Shown piece by piece: positions 44,301 to 52,575 of a DNA stretch of 52,575 nt. The notes beneath the pieces are model-generated. The model had not been told where the DNA came from. It saw only the letters and a list, made by a program, of their open reading frames with translations, and did no database searches. How positions within the stretch are numbered: the stretch's first letter is position 1; every line of letters begins with the position of its first letter. The stretch is taken from contig CADCCQ010000013.1 of the NCBI GenBank assembly GCA_902799955.1, positions 1 through 52,575 on the forward strand. The letters run 5' to 3'. The stretch comes from an uncultured bacterium. GTDB lineage: Bacteria; Verrucomicrobiota; Kiritimatiellia; RFP12; UBA1067. Made by a program: the position numbers and the translations under genes.

Positions 44301-47300
44301 AGCCAAATCCGATACTCGACCTTGCCGTGTTTGGCACATGGTCCGTTACGAAGGGATCGAAATACACCTTCAACTCCCTGTCGCTGAAGGACGCCGGAAT
44401 GCTGGTACGCGACCTCGTGCCCGTCGTCAAGGCGAACGGCAAGGGCGCGCTCTTCGACCGCGCGAACGGCGTCGTCCACTCCAACGAGCTTGAATCGAAC
44501 GACTTCACGAAGGGCGCCACGCTCACGCGCACGGGCTGGGTGCAGGACTCGACGGCGAGCCTCAACTCCTTCGCGGCGGCGGACGCCGGAAGGGCGGCGA
44601 CGGCGCACTGGATCGGCGGTGGTGACGTGACGGACCTTGCCGACCCCGCCAACTGGAAGTGCTGGGACGCGACAGGCGCGGAACTGCCCGCGACGACGCT
44701 TCCAGATTCGGACACGGCTGTTGACATCGACGGCGCGGCGTCGTTCTCGTTCCCCGTCGGCTCTACGCCGTCGTGGGCCTCGATCACGTTCGGCGCGCGC
44801 ACAGGTCGCGTGACGCTCACGGCGGACTGCGACTGGCGCGGACTTGGCACGATAAACGTCGTGAGCGATACGGTCATCGACCTGAACGGACACACGCTCT
44901 ACCTCGACAACGTCGCGGGCGACGGCAGCGTGAAGATTACGGACTCGATCCTCGAGCGCGCGAACCTCATCACGAACGGCAGCTTCGAGAACTTCGACGG
45001 AACGTTCTCCGGCTCATACGCCTACTTCACCGTCGGCGGGTTCCAGGCGACGGGGTGGGACGGCACGACGTCGTGCGGCCTTTCTAAAAACAACACCACC
45101 TGGGTGGCGAACACGCCGATCGACGGAACATTTGTCTGCTGGCTTCAGAACGCTGCGAGCATCGAGCAGACGTTCACCGCGCCGGAGGCGGGCGAATACA
45201 CGCTCACGTTCAAGCTCGCCGGGCGTCCCAATCTCGCAGGCGCAAAGTTGACCGTCGCCTTCGACGATACGATTGTTCGGACATGGGGCGCGGTGAACAA
45301 CACCGCATTCGAGGAACAGACCGTCACGCTCAACCTGACGGCGGGAACGCACACGCTCACATTCCAGGGCTACTACCTTGGTTCGGACTCGACGTCGCTG
45401 ATCGACGACGTGAAGATCGTGAAGAACGGCGTCACGGCCGGCGAGCTGTACATCGACGTGCCGAGCGGCGAGACGAAGAACAACACGGCATTCACCATCG
45501 AGGGCGCGGTGACGCTCGTCAAGACCGGCGCGGGCACGTTCACTGCGAAGAACAAACTCAGGAACTCCGGCGGCACTGTGGTGAACGCGGGAACGCTTGC
45601 GATGGGCGCAACCTCGCTTGTCCCCAACAAGTACCCGATTCGCATCGTTGCCGGCGGTGCTTACGACATGGCGGGCAACGGCAACGGAAACTGTCCGGTG
45701 CTGACGATGGAGGGCACCGGACCCGACGGCAACGGATGCTTCCGCAACAGCGGCGGCAACGTGACCAGCGGCTCCGCGCAGTTGGCCGGAATCATCATGA
45801 CGGGCGACGCCACGGCGTATTCGTCGAACGGCGACTTCGGCCTTCTCAACAGCGGCTACGGGGCGACGGACTTCAACATGAACGGCCACACCCTCACGAT
45901 CAACGTTCCGACCGGAAAGCACTTCTGGATGTGCAACGCCGTGAGTTCGTGCGAAGGCCTGATCCATGTGACGAACGGAAGTCTGTATTTCCACAACAGC
46001 ACCGTCAACCTGCCCAATGTCGACGCGATCATCGACGGCGTGAATTCGAAGGTCGAGGTGCCGGCCGTTAACGTCTATCTGCGCGACCTCGTGATGGACG
46101 GCGGCTCCACCTACGTGCAGACCAGCAACAGGCTGCACCTGAGGAACCTTATCTTCAACGACGCCACGAAGGTTTCCTCCTCGGTCAGCTGGATCTACAT
46201 TTCGGACACGTTCATCGTCTCCAACGAGACGACGAAAATCACCTGCCCTGCGCCGATTACCGGAAACGGCACGTATCCGAAGCTCGTGAAGTACGGCGCG
46301 GCCGATTTCCACATCACGAACAACCACACCGACCAGCAGATGCACAACGGCGCGGAGATCTTCGGCGGCACGGTGATCATGGACTCCACGGCCTCGACGG
46401 TCAATCCCTCGATCGCCATCTCCTCCGCCGCAGTGCCGGTGACGATCCACGCGGGCGGCACGCTCGACATGCGCAAGTGCGTGAACCCGGTGAAGCTCAC
46501 GTCCCTTGAGGTTGATGACGGCGGGACGATCCTCTCGGTGCCGGCGAACATCATCCAGTTCACGACCGACGTCGCGTTCTCGCGGCCGTGTCCGTTCTCG
46601 TTCGCGGGCACGCTCAACTTCCTCGGCCGGGCGGCGTTCGACCTCACGGGCATGGCGGCGCCGGAGGGTGACGCGAACATCACGCTGCTCACGGCCGGCA
46701 TGATCTCCGGCCTCGACGCCTCGAAAATCGACGTGACGGGCTGTCCGGCGGGCTACACGCTCGTCGTGAATGCAACGAGCATCGTCCTCACGAAGGATCC
46801 GTCTTCCATCGTCACGGCGCCGGAGATCAAGATATTCACGCTCGGCGGCACCTACGTCTATGGCGGTACGTACTGCTTCCGCGGACCGCTCGCGCAGTCG
46901 CTCTTCGCCGAAGGCTGGAACGTGAAGATGACGGGCTGGCGCACGGCGAACGGGAACAACCTGTGCGCGAACACGGATGCGTGGAAGTGCCACGCGGGCG
47001 TAGTCGATCTCGCGCTCAAGACGTCCGCCACGCGCGCCGGCGTCCTCGAAGGCCTCGAGACGTACTGCGCGGCGGCGAACTATCCCGACTTCACCATCTT
47101 CCTGTGCGGCGACAAGGACGTGGCCGACGGCGTTGCCGACGCGACGGTGCTTGCCAACTACAAGGAGGCCGTGACGCGCATCAAGACCGCGCTCCCGATG
47201 ACGACCGTGATCGCCTGCACGATCCCCGGCGGCTCGGCGGCGCTCAACGCCGACATCGCGTCGTGGTGCGGCACGGAGGCGGACGTGGAGTGCGTTGACA

Positions 47301-50300
47301 TCGCATCGCTCATCACCGCCTCGCAGACCCAGGCGGAGTGCGAGGCCGTGGCCGCCGCGATCAAGACGAAGCTGATGACGCTCGCGACGGCGGCGGGCAA
47401 GAACACGCCGTCCACGTGGACGCCTCCGGCGGTCGTCCTCGACGCGACGAACAACGTCCCGGCGGCGTACCTCGACGGCTTCACGCGCGTGCGCACCATC
47501 GAGCCGACGGACACCACCGCGTATGCGCAGAACCTCTATGCGATCCCCTACACCTACGCGCCGCCGATGCAGGAGACGGGCATCGAGAAGGTGGGCTACT
47601 ACATCGAGCTCGTGCGCCGCGACACCGGCGCGCTGCAGGCGATGTGGATCGACATGGACGCCCCCGGGCCCAACTGGGCGGACGTGGCGCTTCCCGTCAC
47701 CGTCGCGCAGAAGAAGCAGCAGACCGTGACGAAGCTCCACGTGTGGAGCAACTTCGGCGGCGTGAAGCAGGTCGCGGCGGACAACGATTCCGTCGAGGGC
47801 TACATCGAGTTCAACTGCCAGAACTACGGCGGTACAGACAGGACGGGCGACGTGATCGCGGAGCCCTGGACTGGCGACGTACTCGGCTTCAATGACACGT
47901 TCAGCACGTCCGGCAACTTCGCCTGCTTCCAGCTGATGCGCAAGTTCGCAGAACCGGACGGCGTGCTGCCGGCGGAAATCCTCTTTGCCTACAACCGCTG
48001 GGGCGGTACCGACTCCGGCGCGTTCGGCATGGGCACGCTTGCCAACTACGGCAACCACGGACAAACGAGCAAGGAGCTTGACTGGACGTTTGTTGACAAG
48101 GCCGGCAGCGCCGACATGGCGAATATCTCGGGCGCGGCGTACTCGTACGTCCGCGTCGAGTTCTGGCTGAAGTACGGCGAAACCGTGTCCGACCGTTCCG
48201 CCGCCGCCAACTACATCTGGACTCCCGCGACGGAGGGCGAGTCCACGTTCGCGACCGCCGGCAACTGGGCGAAGAACGAGACGGTGGCGACAAGCCTCGC
48301 CAATGCGTCGATCCTCGTGCCGTCCGGCGCGACGCAGGCGTTCACGTACATCGGCTGGGATCCAATCTCGCTCACCACCACGCGCCTCATGGTTGACGGC
48401 GCGGCGTCGTTCAACGACGTGGGCGGCTTCTACCTTGGAAATCTCGACATCGGCGCGACGGGCAGAGTCACGTACGACCCGACGAAGTTCACGTTCCGTC
48501 TCATCGGCGCGCCCGTGTTTGCGTCCGGCGCGAAGATCGCGCTCGACGCGAAGTACGCCGCGAACACGAAGGGACGCTTCCTGCTGATGACGTGGGACAA
48601 CGGCTCGCTGAACATGGACGACGCGGCGCTGACGGCTCTCTTCGACGCGACGAGCGCGAGCGGCAACAACCCGAAGGTTTGGGCGGAGAACCTCGCGAAG
48701 GGCGGCCGCCTGTGGCTCGACCTCGACTACGGCGCGCCGAAGACGCGCGTGAACGTCCTCCCCGTGGGCGACTCCATCACGCACGGCGGCGGGTACGGCA
48801 ACTGGCGCACGGGCCTCATGAAAAAGCTTGCGGCGGCGGGCTACGAGCCGATCGCGAAGGGCCACCGCTACGACCAGAGCGCCGACATCTGCGGTGCGGC
48901 GATGCCCGACGAGTGGATCAGCCACTCCGGCATCGGCGGGCAGCGCCTCATCTCGAACGGCGGCGGCGGCACGATCGACGCCATCGAGAACTTCCTCGAC
49001 CAGGCGGGCGACGTGGACTTCGTCCTCGTCAAGCTCGGCACGAACGACATCAACGGCAACACCCAGACGCCCAGTACGCTCTTCCCCGCGTGGAGCAACC
49101 TCGTGATGAAGGTAATCACGCAGAAGCCAACGGCGAAGTTCATCGCGGGCGCGGTTGTTGACATCGCCGACGCCGCGAAGAACGCGAAGGTCGTCACCTA
49201 CAACACGATGATGCGCGAGGCGATCGAGGGCGGCATGTTCCCGGCGAAGCGCGTGTACTTCGCGGACCTCTACACGCCGTGCTACCGCTACGACCAGAAC
49301 GGCACGTACATCACCGGCAGCTTCCAGAGCGCGACCGATCTCCATCCCGACTGGCCGGGCGAGGACAAGATGGCGGACGTCTATTGCAAGGCGATCACGG
49401 ACGCGCTCGCGGACGATCCCGACTTCACGCCGGGACAGGTCGAGGCGAACATCCCGACCACGACCGGCGCGGAGAACAACGTGCCCGCCGCGTACCTCGC
49501 AGGCTTCACCCGCGCCCGCGTCTTCGACGTCGTGGCGCACAACAGGACGCCGCTCGCCAAGAACGGATTCGTCCCCTACGACGACATCGGCGAGACCGGC
49601 GCGGCGACTGAGAACGTCGGACGCGTGGGCTACTACATCGAGATCAGGCGCAAGGACGACGGGGTGCATCAGTACCACAACCTCACGCGCTGGCTGTGGG
49701 TGTCGATGGACGCCTTCGGCGACAGGTCGATCGACACGCTCGGCGTGCCGATCATCCCGGCCAAGATGTACCAAGGGCCCGCGGCGCACCTAAAGATCGC
49801 GAGCAACATGCCCGGCATCGAGCCGACGGCGGCGACGGGCGACGGCGCGGACGGCTGGATCGAGTTCTGGACGCATTCCTACGGTAGCGGCGCAAGCGGA
49901 GTCGCGGGAGCGCCCGCCAAGACCTGGGGTTACGACTGGAACGACCTTTGCAGCTTCGACGGCATTGGACACGGCTCGATGCAGGTCCACCGCCTCACGC
50001 CCGGCGAGCGCAATCCGGCGCAGGTGCTGTTCGCGTTCAACCAGTGGACGGAGAGCACTGTGAGGAACTACCAGTTCGGTCTTGGCAATATGTCGCACCA
50101 GTCGCTTGGCTCGATGGACTGGACGTTCTCGAGCGACATCAGCAAACTCGGAAACAGCACGCGGCTGACCGCCGCTGCCTACGAGGTGGCGCGGATCGAA
50201 ATCTGGACGACGCCCGGCACGGTTGACATGACCGCGCGCTGGACGGGCAACGGCGACGGCACGACGCTGACGAGCGCGGCGAACTGGGAGTGCCGCGACG

Positions 50301-52575
50301 CGGCGGGCAACGTGGTCGAGAACGCCGTTCCGAACGAGCACACGACCGTCATCATCGACGGCACGACGTCGTTCAGCGTCCCCGAGGGCACGGACGTGAA
50401 CTGGAAGGGCGTCCAGATCGGCGAGGATATCCACTCCTACACGCAGATGGGCTACATCAAGTACGCGGGTCGCTCGGCGATGGGCAACGACAACTGGAAG
50501 AACGTCCTGCTCAAGCACTACATGACGCAGGGCGTTGGCGACCTCACGGAACTCAACGCCTACGGCGTCCCGTGGTCGGCCACGTACATCAACGAGGCGC
50601 AGGTGCGCTACGACGGCTGGGTGTACGTCTCGGCGGAGGAGGCGGGCACATGGAACATCAACCAGCGCTACGACGACTACTACGGCTTTGCCATCGACGG
50701 TGCGTGGAAGCACATCAACAACACCTACAACGCGAACAAGATGACGAACTTCACCATAGCCGAGGGCTGGCACAAGTTCACCATCGTCTGCGGCGACACG
50801 ACTGGCGGCGAGGGCGCGAACGGCGCGTCCAACGGAATGTCCTACAACGGTATGCCGTGGCCGATGCTCGTGAGCGTCAACGGCGGGGAGTACGTTCCGT
50901 TCACGCCCGACCACTTCACGATGGGCTCGGGCCGGAACGTGGTCACGCTGAACGCGGACTGCGACTGGCGCGGACTCGGCACGGTCACGATTCCGTCCGG
51001 TTCCGCCATCGACCTGAACGGCCACACCCTCAAGGTGAAGGGCCTTTCGGCGGACGGCTACCTTGGCGCGGAGGTTACGTCGCCTTGGTTCGACGGCACG
51101 GTTGCGGCGCCTTCGATCCTCTCGAGCGCGTGCTTCTGGCTCGACGCCTCCGACACCTCGACACTTAACATCGATTCGGCCGGCCGCGTCCTCTCGTGGA
51201 CTTCGAGGGATTCCAGCCATCGCGTCGCGACGGCTCCTGCGGCAACAGCGCAGGCCGAGAACTTCCCGATCTACGACGCGACGACGTACGGACGTCCCAC
51301 GGTCGATTTCGGCAAGACGAGCAGCCAGCGCGACATGACGTACACGCGCTTCACCAACCTGCGCACCGTGTTCATGGTGATCAAGGTCGAGGCTACGCAG
51401 CGGGCTTTCCTGCTGGGCGACAGGAACGGGGGGAGTGGCACCTACAACTTCCATCGTGGCACGGCCGGACAGTATGGTAACAGCAGCCATGCGAAGTTCA
51501 CTAATGTCTGGAACGGCACGAACGTGGTCGATTGGAAGAACGATGTGATTCCGGCCGATGACTTCCAGGTCATCTCCATATTGACATCGCAGAACTGCGC
51601 CTCCGACTCGCTCACCTTTGACCGCAGCAATAGCATTGATAGTGGCTACCGCAACGGCGGACGCCAGCTCTCCGAGCTCATCTGTTTCAACACGGCGCTT
51701 TCGGACGCGCAACGTACCGAGGTGGTGCAGTACCTGCAGGCGAAGTGGATGACCGGCAGGACGCAGGGCACGCTGATCATCGATGTGCCGGAAGGCGTGG
51801 ATGCCGTGAACGACGGCGTCGCGATCTGCGGCAACGTGAAGGTCGTGAAGGAGGGCGCGGGCGCGTACGAGGCCTCGGCCGGCTCCACCTACACGGGCGG
51901 CACGGATGTGCGCGAGGGAATGTTCCGTCTCGGAACGCCCACCGTCACCGACGGACGCGACCAGGTCTGCACGGGCACGCTCGGCGCGTTCGGGACGGAC
52001 GTGACGGTTCAGCCGGGCGCCACGCTGGATGCCTACGGTTCCGTCAACAACTACAAGAACCGCGTCGTCCTGAACGGCGGTACGCTCGCCGCCACGCTTG
52101 CCTCTGGTGTCAGCTGGTCGCACTGGGGCGACGTCACGCTCACAGCGGATTCGTACACGGACTTCGTGTACGGCGGCCTTGTGCGGCGCGACGGCGTGCC
52201 GATCACGCTCGATCTTCAGGGCTACACGCTCCACTGGAACGGGCGTGGCTATAGCGGGAACGACTACAGCTGGATGAACAACACCGACATCACGGCGGGC
52301 ACGCTCGAGGTGGACGGCTTCTACACCGTCTATTACCAGACAGACAACAAGGGCATCCGCGCGCCGAACACGACGCTCGTCGTGAAGAACTCCGGCATCC
52401 TCGCGATCGACCGCGAGCCGATGACGGTGAAGGACTACATCTGCGCGAACACGACGGACGGCGCGCTGTACAGCGCGAACTCGCTCACCGTGAGCGGCGT
52501 CTTCAAGCCCGAGAGCGACCGCCACTGGGGTTGCACGCTCGCCAGCGGCGCGACGCTCGACCTCACCGACTGGGA
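41339..52575 (+). CDS. Giant exported surface protein: LamG x2, SGNH-hydrolase-like x2, autotransporter-type beta-strand repeats (3' end outside window)
   Basis: One frame is open from 41339 to the right edge (over 3,745 codons); the phase is constant at every point I checked. In order: signal peptide (residues 1-27, ending AARA), LamG/concanavalin-like domain (~37-245), a second LamG (~268-492), fibronectin-like and beta-rich segments, beta-strand repeats of the autotransporter-associated kind (GAVTLVKTGAGTFTA, GGTVVNAGTLAMG) near 1380-1430, a degenerate SGNH-like domain (~1824-1992), a shared module beginning NNVPAAYLDGFTR, then an intact SGNH hydrolase domain with GDSITHG (S2479), GTND (N2569) and DLHP (D2667/H2669), the module again, a PA14-like region (~3060-3160), a third LamG-like region and more beta-strand repeats. 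It probably binds and de-acylates glycans at the cell surface. The C-terminal sorting or barrel domain is not visible. Confidence 0.88.
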   Translation, partial: MSKLRISAMALAAMVAAGAAFPLAARADETKTTAAALKHRWTFNTDLKDSVSGRAAVKIGANVAVADGVVKMTGAGNSTGSLNLGMDVMPPGAATIEIWAKQTAAKNYSRIFDYAQNTQNYLMEAWTAGTDINKSIVEVNRANTKYTATPAFGPLTLNTQFHITARVCPNADGSTTVMWATRNSTSGALVKSGSINVPNWAPASLKNPVFYLGHSPFANDHDAHAEYDEVRIWDGALTDAQLEANAVAGPNSLPETVAVAPAVDNAYVHLRQRWSFNGNYNNALPGRPAAAGKGKKLAWADSNTTIQMSGTKNQMSDNNNGGYVELGAAGNILPTDSMTIEIWATPTAAKNYARVFDCGGGETDGILLSWTRGTNTGQDAFQVKRGGSTILSINDSFGGFALNTKWHIAVSYRDMGNGDTMVHWTKRNASTGRIVRNRWSIVKGWTIAELRPYTLNIGHSFYEADIDANAKYDEVRIWNGALSDATLAESAKLGPDTLPGVVRLYEPPRTVCVTEKTADSVTLAFGNPNGRSHALFLASGATDGDDDKYAWDSFEKVADIADGQETYTYTVPAALRDGRPIRFFLLQTTDLAMTKELDKVHSTGAQWVNADLVPDGRTVTDFRFGNVTYVASTAFFGQNWTGSRYLFNQQGDKFNFHASGSAFGAKPALNTNYRFIVDDDNRVSLFTNGAETRVGPTNTRSVDGNNPMYIFACNDGTKGSTFDFYRMKIANGGWYDPYQMQRDYIPALDANDVPGIYDQVNDTFHPSGTATAFQVGTERDAARFGRVTDTTPTFRFLPTVTVTEQTATTATLAFGNGASGSNLFLAYGETDGGADKNAWTNFEDLGTIAQETVTTNVTLPAALQATGLKYRFFLMQTNALPYASEVASLISTGGQTVRLGYIPDINTTFDFHIGGLTYANGATLFGQSWQGAAYMLDIQSDKYYWHGRGTALDSSPTTSDSYRFQMTDEDIIKIDHGGSRKTYVVERKPNPILDLAVFGTWSVTKGSKYTFNSLSLKDAGMLVRDLVPVVKANGKGALFDRANGVVHSNELESNDFTKGATLTRTGWVQDSTASLNSFAAADAGRAATAHWIGGGDVTDLADPANWKCWDATGAELPATTLPDSDTAVDIDGAASFSFPVGSTPSWASITFGARTGRVTLTADCDWRGLGTINVVSDTVIDLNGHTLYLDNVAGDGSVKITDSILERANLITNGSFENFDGTFSGSYAYFTVGGFQATGWDGTTSCGLSKNNTTWVANTPIDGTFVCWLQNAASIEQTFTAPEAGEYTLTFKLAGRPNLAGAKLTVAFDDTIVRTWGAVNNTAFEEQTVTLNLTAGTHTLTFQGYYLGSDSTSLIDDVKIVKNGVTAGELYIDVPSGETKNNTAFTIEGAVTLVKTGAGTFTAKNKLRNSGGTVVNAGTLAMGATSLVPNKYPIRIVAGGAYDMAGNGNGNCPVLTMEGTGPDGNGCFRNSGGNVTSGSAQLAGIIMTGDATAYSSNGDFGLLNSGYGATDFNMNGHTLTINVPTGKHFWMCNAVSSCEGLIHVTNGSLYFHNSTVNLPNVDAIIDGVNSKVEVPAVNVYLRDLVMDGGSTYVQTSNRLHLRNLIFNDATKVSSSVSWIYISDTFIVSNETTKITCPAPITGNGTYPKLVKYGAADFHITNNHTDQQMHNGAEIFGGTVIMDSTASTVNPSIAISSAAVPVTIHAGGTLDMRKCVNPVKLTSLEVDDGGTILSVPANIIQFTTDVAFSRPCPFSFAGTLNFLGRAAFDLTGMAAPEGDANITLLTAGMISGLDASKIDVTGCPAGYTLVVNATSIVLTKDPSSIVTAPEIKIFTLGGTYVYGGTYCFRGPLAQSLFAEGWNVKMTGWRTANGNNLCANTDAWKCHAGVVDLALKTSATRAGVLEGLETYCAAANYPDFTIFLCGDKDVADGVADATVLANYKEAVTRIKTALPMTTVIACTIPGGSAALNADIASWCGTEADVECVDIASLITASQTQAECEAVAAAIKTKLMTLATAAGKNTPSTWTPPAVVLDATNNVPAAYLDGFTRVRTIEPTDTTAYAQNLYAIPYTYAPPMQETGIEKVGYYIELVRRDTGALQAMWIDMDAPGPNWADVALPVTVAQKKQQTVTKLHVWSNFGGVKQVAADNDSVEGYIEFNCQNYGGTDRTGDVIAEPWTGDVLGFNDTFSTSGNFACFQLMRKFAEPDGVLPAEILFAYNRWGGTDSGAFGMGTLANYGNHGQTSKELDWTFVDKAGSADMANISGAAYSYVRVEFWLKYGETVSDRSAAANYIWTPATEGESTFATAGNWAKNETVATSLANASILVPSGATQAFTYIGWDPISLTTTRLMVDGAASFNDVGGFYLGNLDIGATGRVTYDPTKFTFRLIGAPVFASGAKIALDAKYAANTKGRFLLMTWDNGSLNMDDAALTALFDATSASGNNPKVWAENLAKGGRLWLDLDYGAPKTRVNVLPVGDSITHGGGYGNWRTGLMKKLAAAGYEPIAKGHRYDQSADICGAAMPDEWISHSGIGGQRLISNGGGGTIDAIENFLDQAGDVDFVLVKLGTNDINGNTQTPSTLFPAWSNLVMKVITQKPTAKFIAGAVVDIADAAKNAKVVTYNTMMREAIEGGMFPAKRVYFADLYTPCYRYDQNGTYITGSFQSATDLHPDWPGEDKMADVYCKAITDALADDPDFTPGQVEANIPTTTGAENNVPAAYLAGFTRARVFDVVAHNRTPLAKNGFVPYDDIGETGAATENVGRVGYYIEIRRKDDGVHQYHNLTRWLWVSMDAFGDRSIDTLGVPIIPAKMYQGPAAHLKIASNMPGIEPTAATGDGADGWIEFWTHSYGSGASGVAGAPAKTWGYDWNDLCSFDGIGHGSMQVHRLTPGERNPAQVLFAFNQWTESTVRNYQFGLGNMSHQSLGSMDWTFSSDISKLGNSTRLTAAAYEVARIEIWTTPGTVDMTARWTGNGDGTTLTSAANWECRDAAGNVVENAVPNEHTTVIIDGTTSFSVPEGTDVNWKGVQIGEDIHSYTQMGYIKYAGRSAMGNDNWKNVLLKHYMTQGVGDLTELNAYGVPWSATYINEAQVRYDGWVYVSAEEAGTWNINQRYDDYYGFAIDGAWKHINNTYNANKMTNFTIAEGWHKFTIVCGDTTGGEGANGASNGMSYNGMPWPMLVSVNGGEYVPFTPDHFTMGSGRNVVTLNADCDWRGLGTVTIPSGSAIDLNGHTLKVKGLSADGYLGAEVTSPWFDGTVAAPSILSSACFWLDASDTSTLNIDSAGRVLSWTSRDSSHRVATAPAATAQAENFPIYDATTYGRPTVDFGKTSSQRDMTYTRFTNLRTVFMVIKVEATQRAFLLGDRNGGSGTYNFHRGTAGQYGNSSHAKFTNVWNGTNVVDWKNDVIPADDFQVISILTSQNCASDSLTFDRSNSIDSGYRNGGRQLSELICFNTALSDAQRTEVVQYLQAKWMTGRTQGTLIIDVPEGVDAVNDGVAICGNVKVVKEGAGAYEASAGSTYTGGTDVREGMFRLGTPTVTDGRDQVCTGTLGAFGTDVTVQPGATLDAYGSVNNYKNRVVLNGGTLAATLASGVSWSHWGDVTLTADSYTDFVYGGLVRRDGVPITLDLQGYTLHWNGRGYSGNDYSWMNNTDITAGTLEVDGFYTVYYQTDNKGIRAPNTTLVVKNSGILAIDREPMTVKDYICANTTDGALYSANSLTVSGVFKPESDRHWGCTLASGATLDLTDW

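Noticed and set aside
41741..52525. Three very long minus-strand open frames (about 1050, 1591 and 911 codons) opposite the giant gene
   Set aside because: The plus strand encodes a continuous protein with signal peptide, LamG and SGNH motifs; the antisense frames are rich in Arg/Val/Glu/His and show no domain.

Overview
The window is a GC-rich bacterial chromosome segment. The gene set suggests a fermentative member of the PVC group, most likely a gut-type Kiritimatiellota. The clues are a sodium-pump decarboxylase subunit, uronate catabolism, ThrH, paired GYF-domain proteins with (V)EKIVEK repeats, a very large surface protein with autotransporter-type beta-strand repeats, and many short-period intergenic repeats. 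This assignment is inference, because no rRNA or marker phylogeny was available.

Layout. 1-12 kb (+): biotin carrier, decarboxylase beta subunit, efp, a uronate transporter/uxuA/ligA operon, ppiB, a secreted repeat protein, then a tight run of DUF1015, DUF2062, a GGQ release-factor-like protein and plsY. 12-21 kb (+): a more AT-rich accessory block with a four-helix-bundle gene, a decayed winged-helix fragment, an MmeI-like restriction-methyltransferase, and a tail of overlapping genes (unknown with internal duplication, ankyrin, CGxxxC protein, SWIM zinc-finger protein). 21-28 kb (-): amidase, thrH and tRNA-Tyr, then icd, FadL-type porin, glycosyltransferase and prepilin peptidase. 28-33 kb: a cysteine-rich exported protein (+), then two GYF/coiled-coil proteins, a TPR protein and dus (-). 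33-41 kb (+): dnaB, dnaK, groES, groEL, a radical SAM activase and a TatD-like hydrolase. 41.3 kb to the right edge (+): one uninterrupted reading frame of more than 3,745 codons, a LamG/SGNH/beta-repeat surface protein that runs off the window.

The most unusual content is repeat architecture. Several arrays are built from a self-complementary tetranucleotide repeated at a fixed period: CTAG every 8 bp (17 consecutive exact sites at 23.2 kb, and 12 of 14 units between groES and groEL), AGCT every 7 bp (21.3 kb) and TCGA every 10 bp (leaders of both dnaK and groES). Other arrays have 9-bp units, one arranged as a hairpin just before a ribosome binding site. The restriction-methyltransferase gene carries four apparent in-frame insertions of palindromic or repeat-like DNA. 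One of them is also present as an intergenic copy and as a solo arm elsewhere in the window. A recurrent TGGTATAMT extended -10 promoter, near-leaderless icd and dnaB transcripts, and a -24/-12-like element before dnaK complete the regulatory picture.
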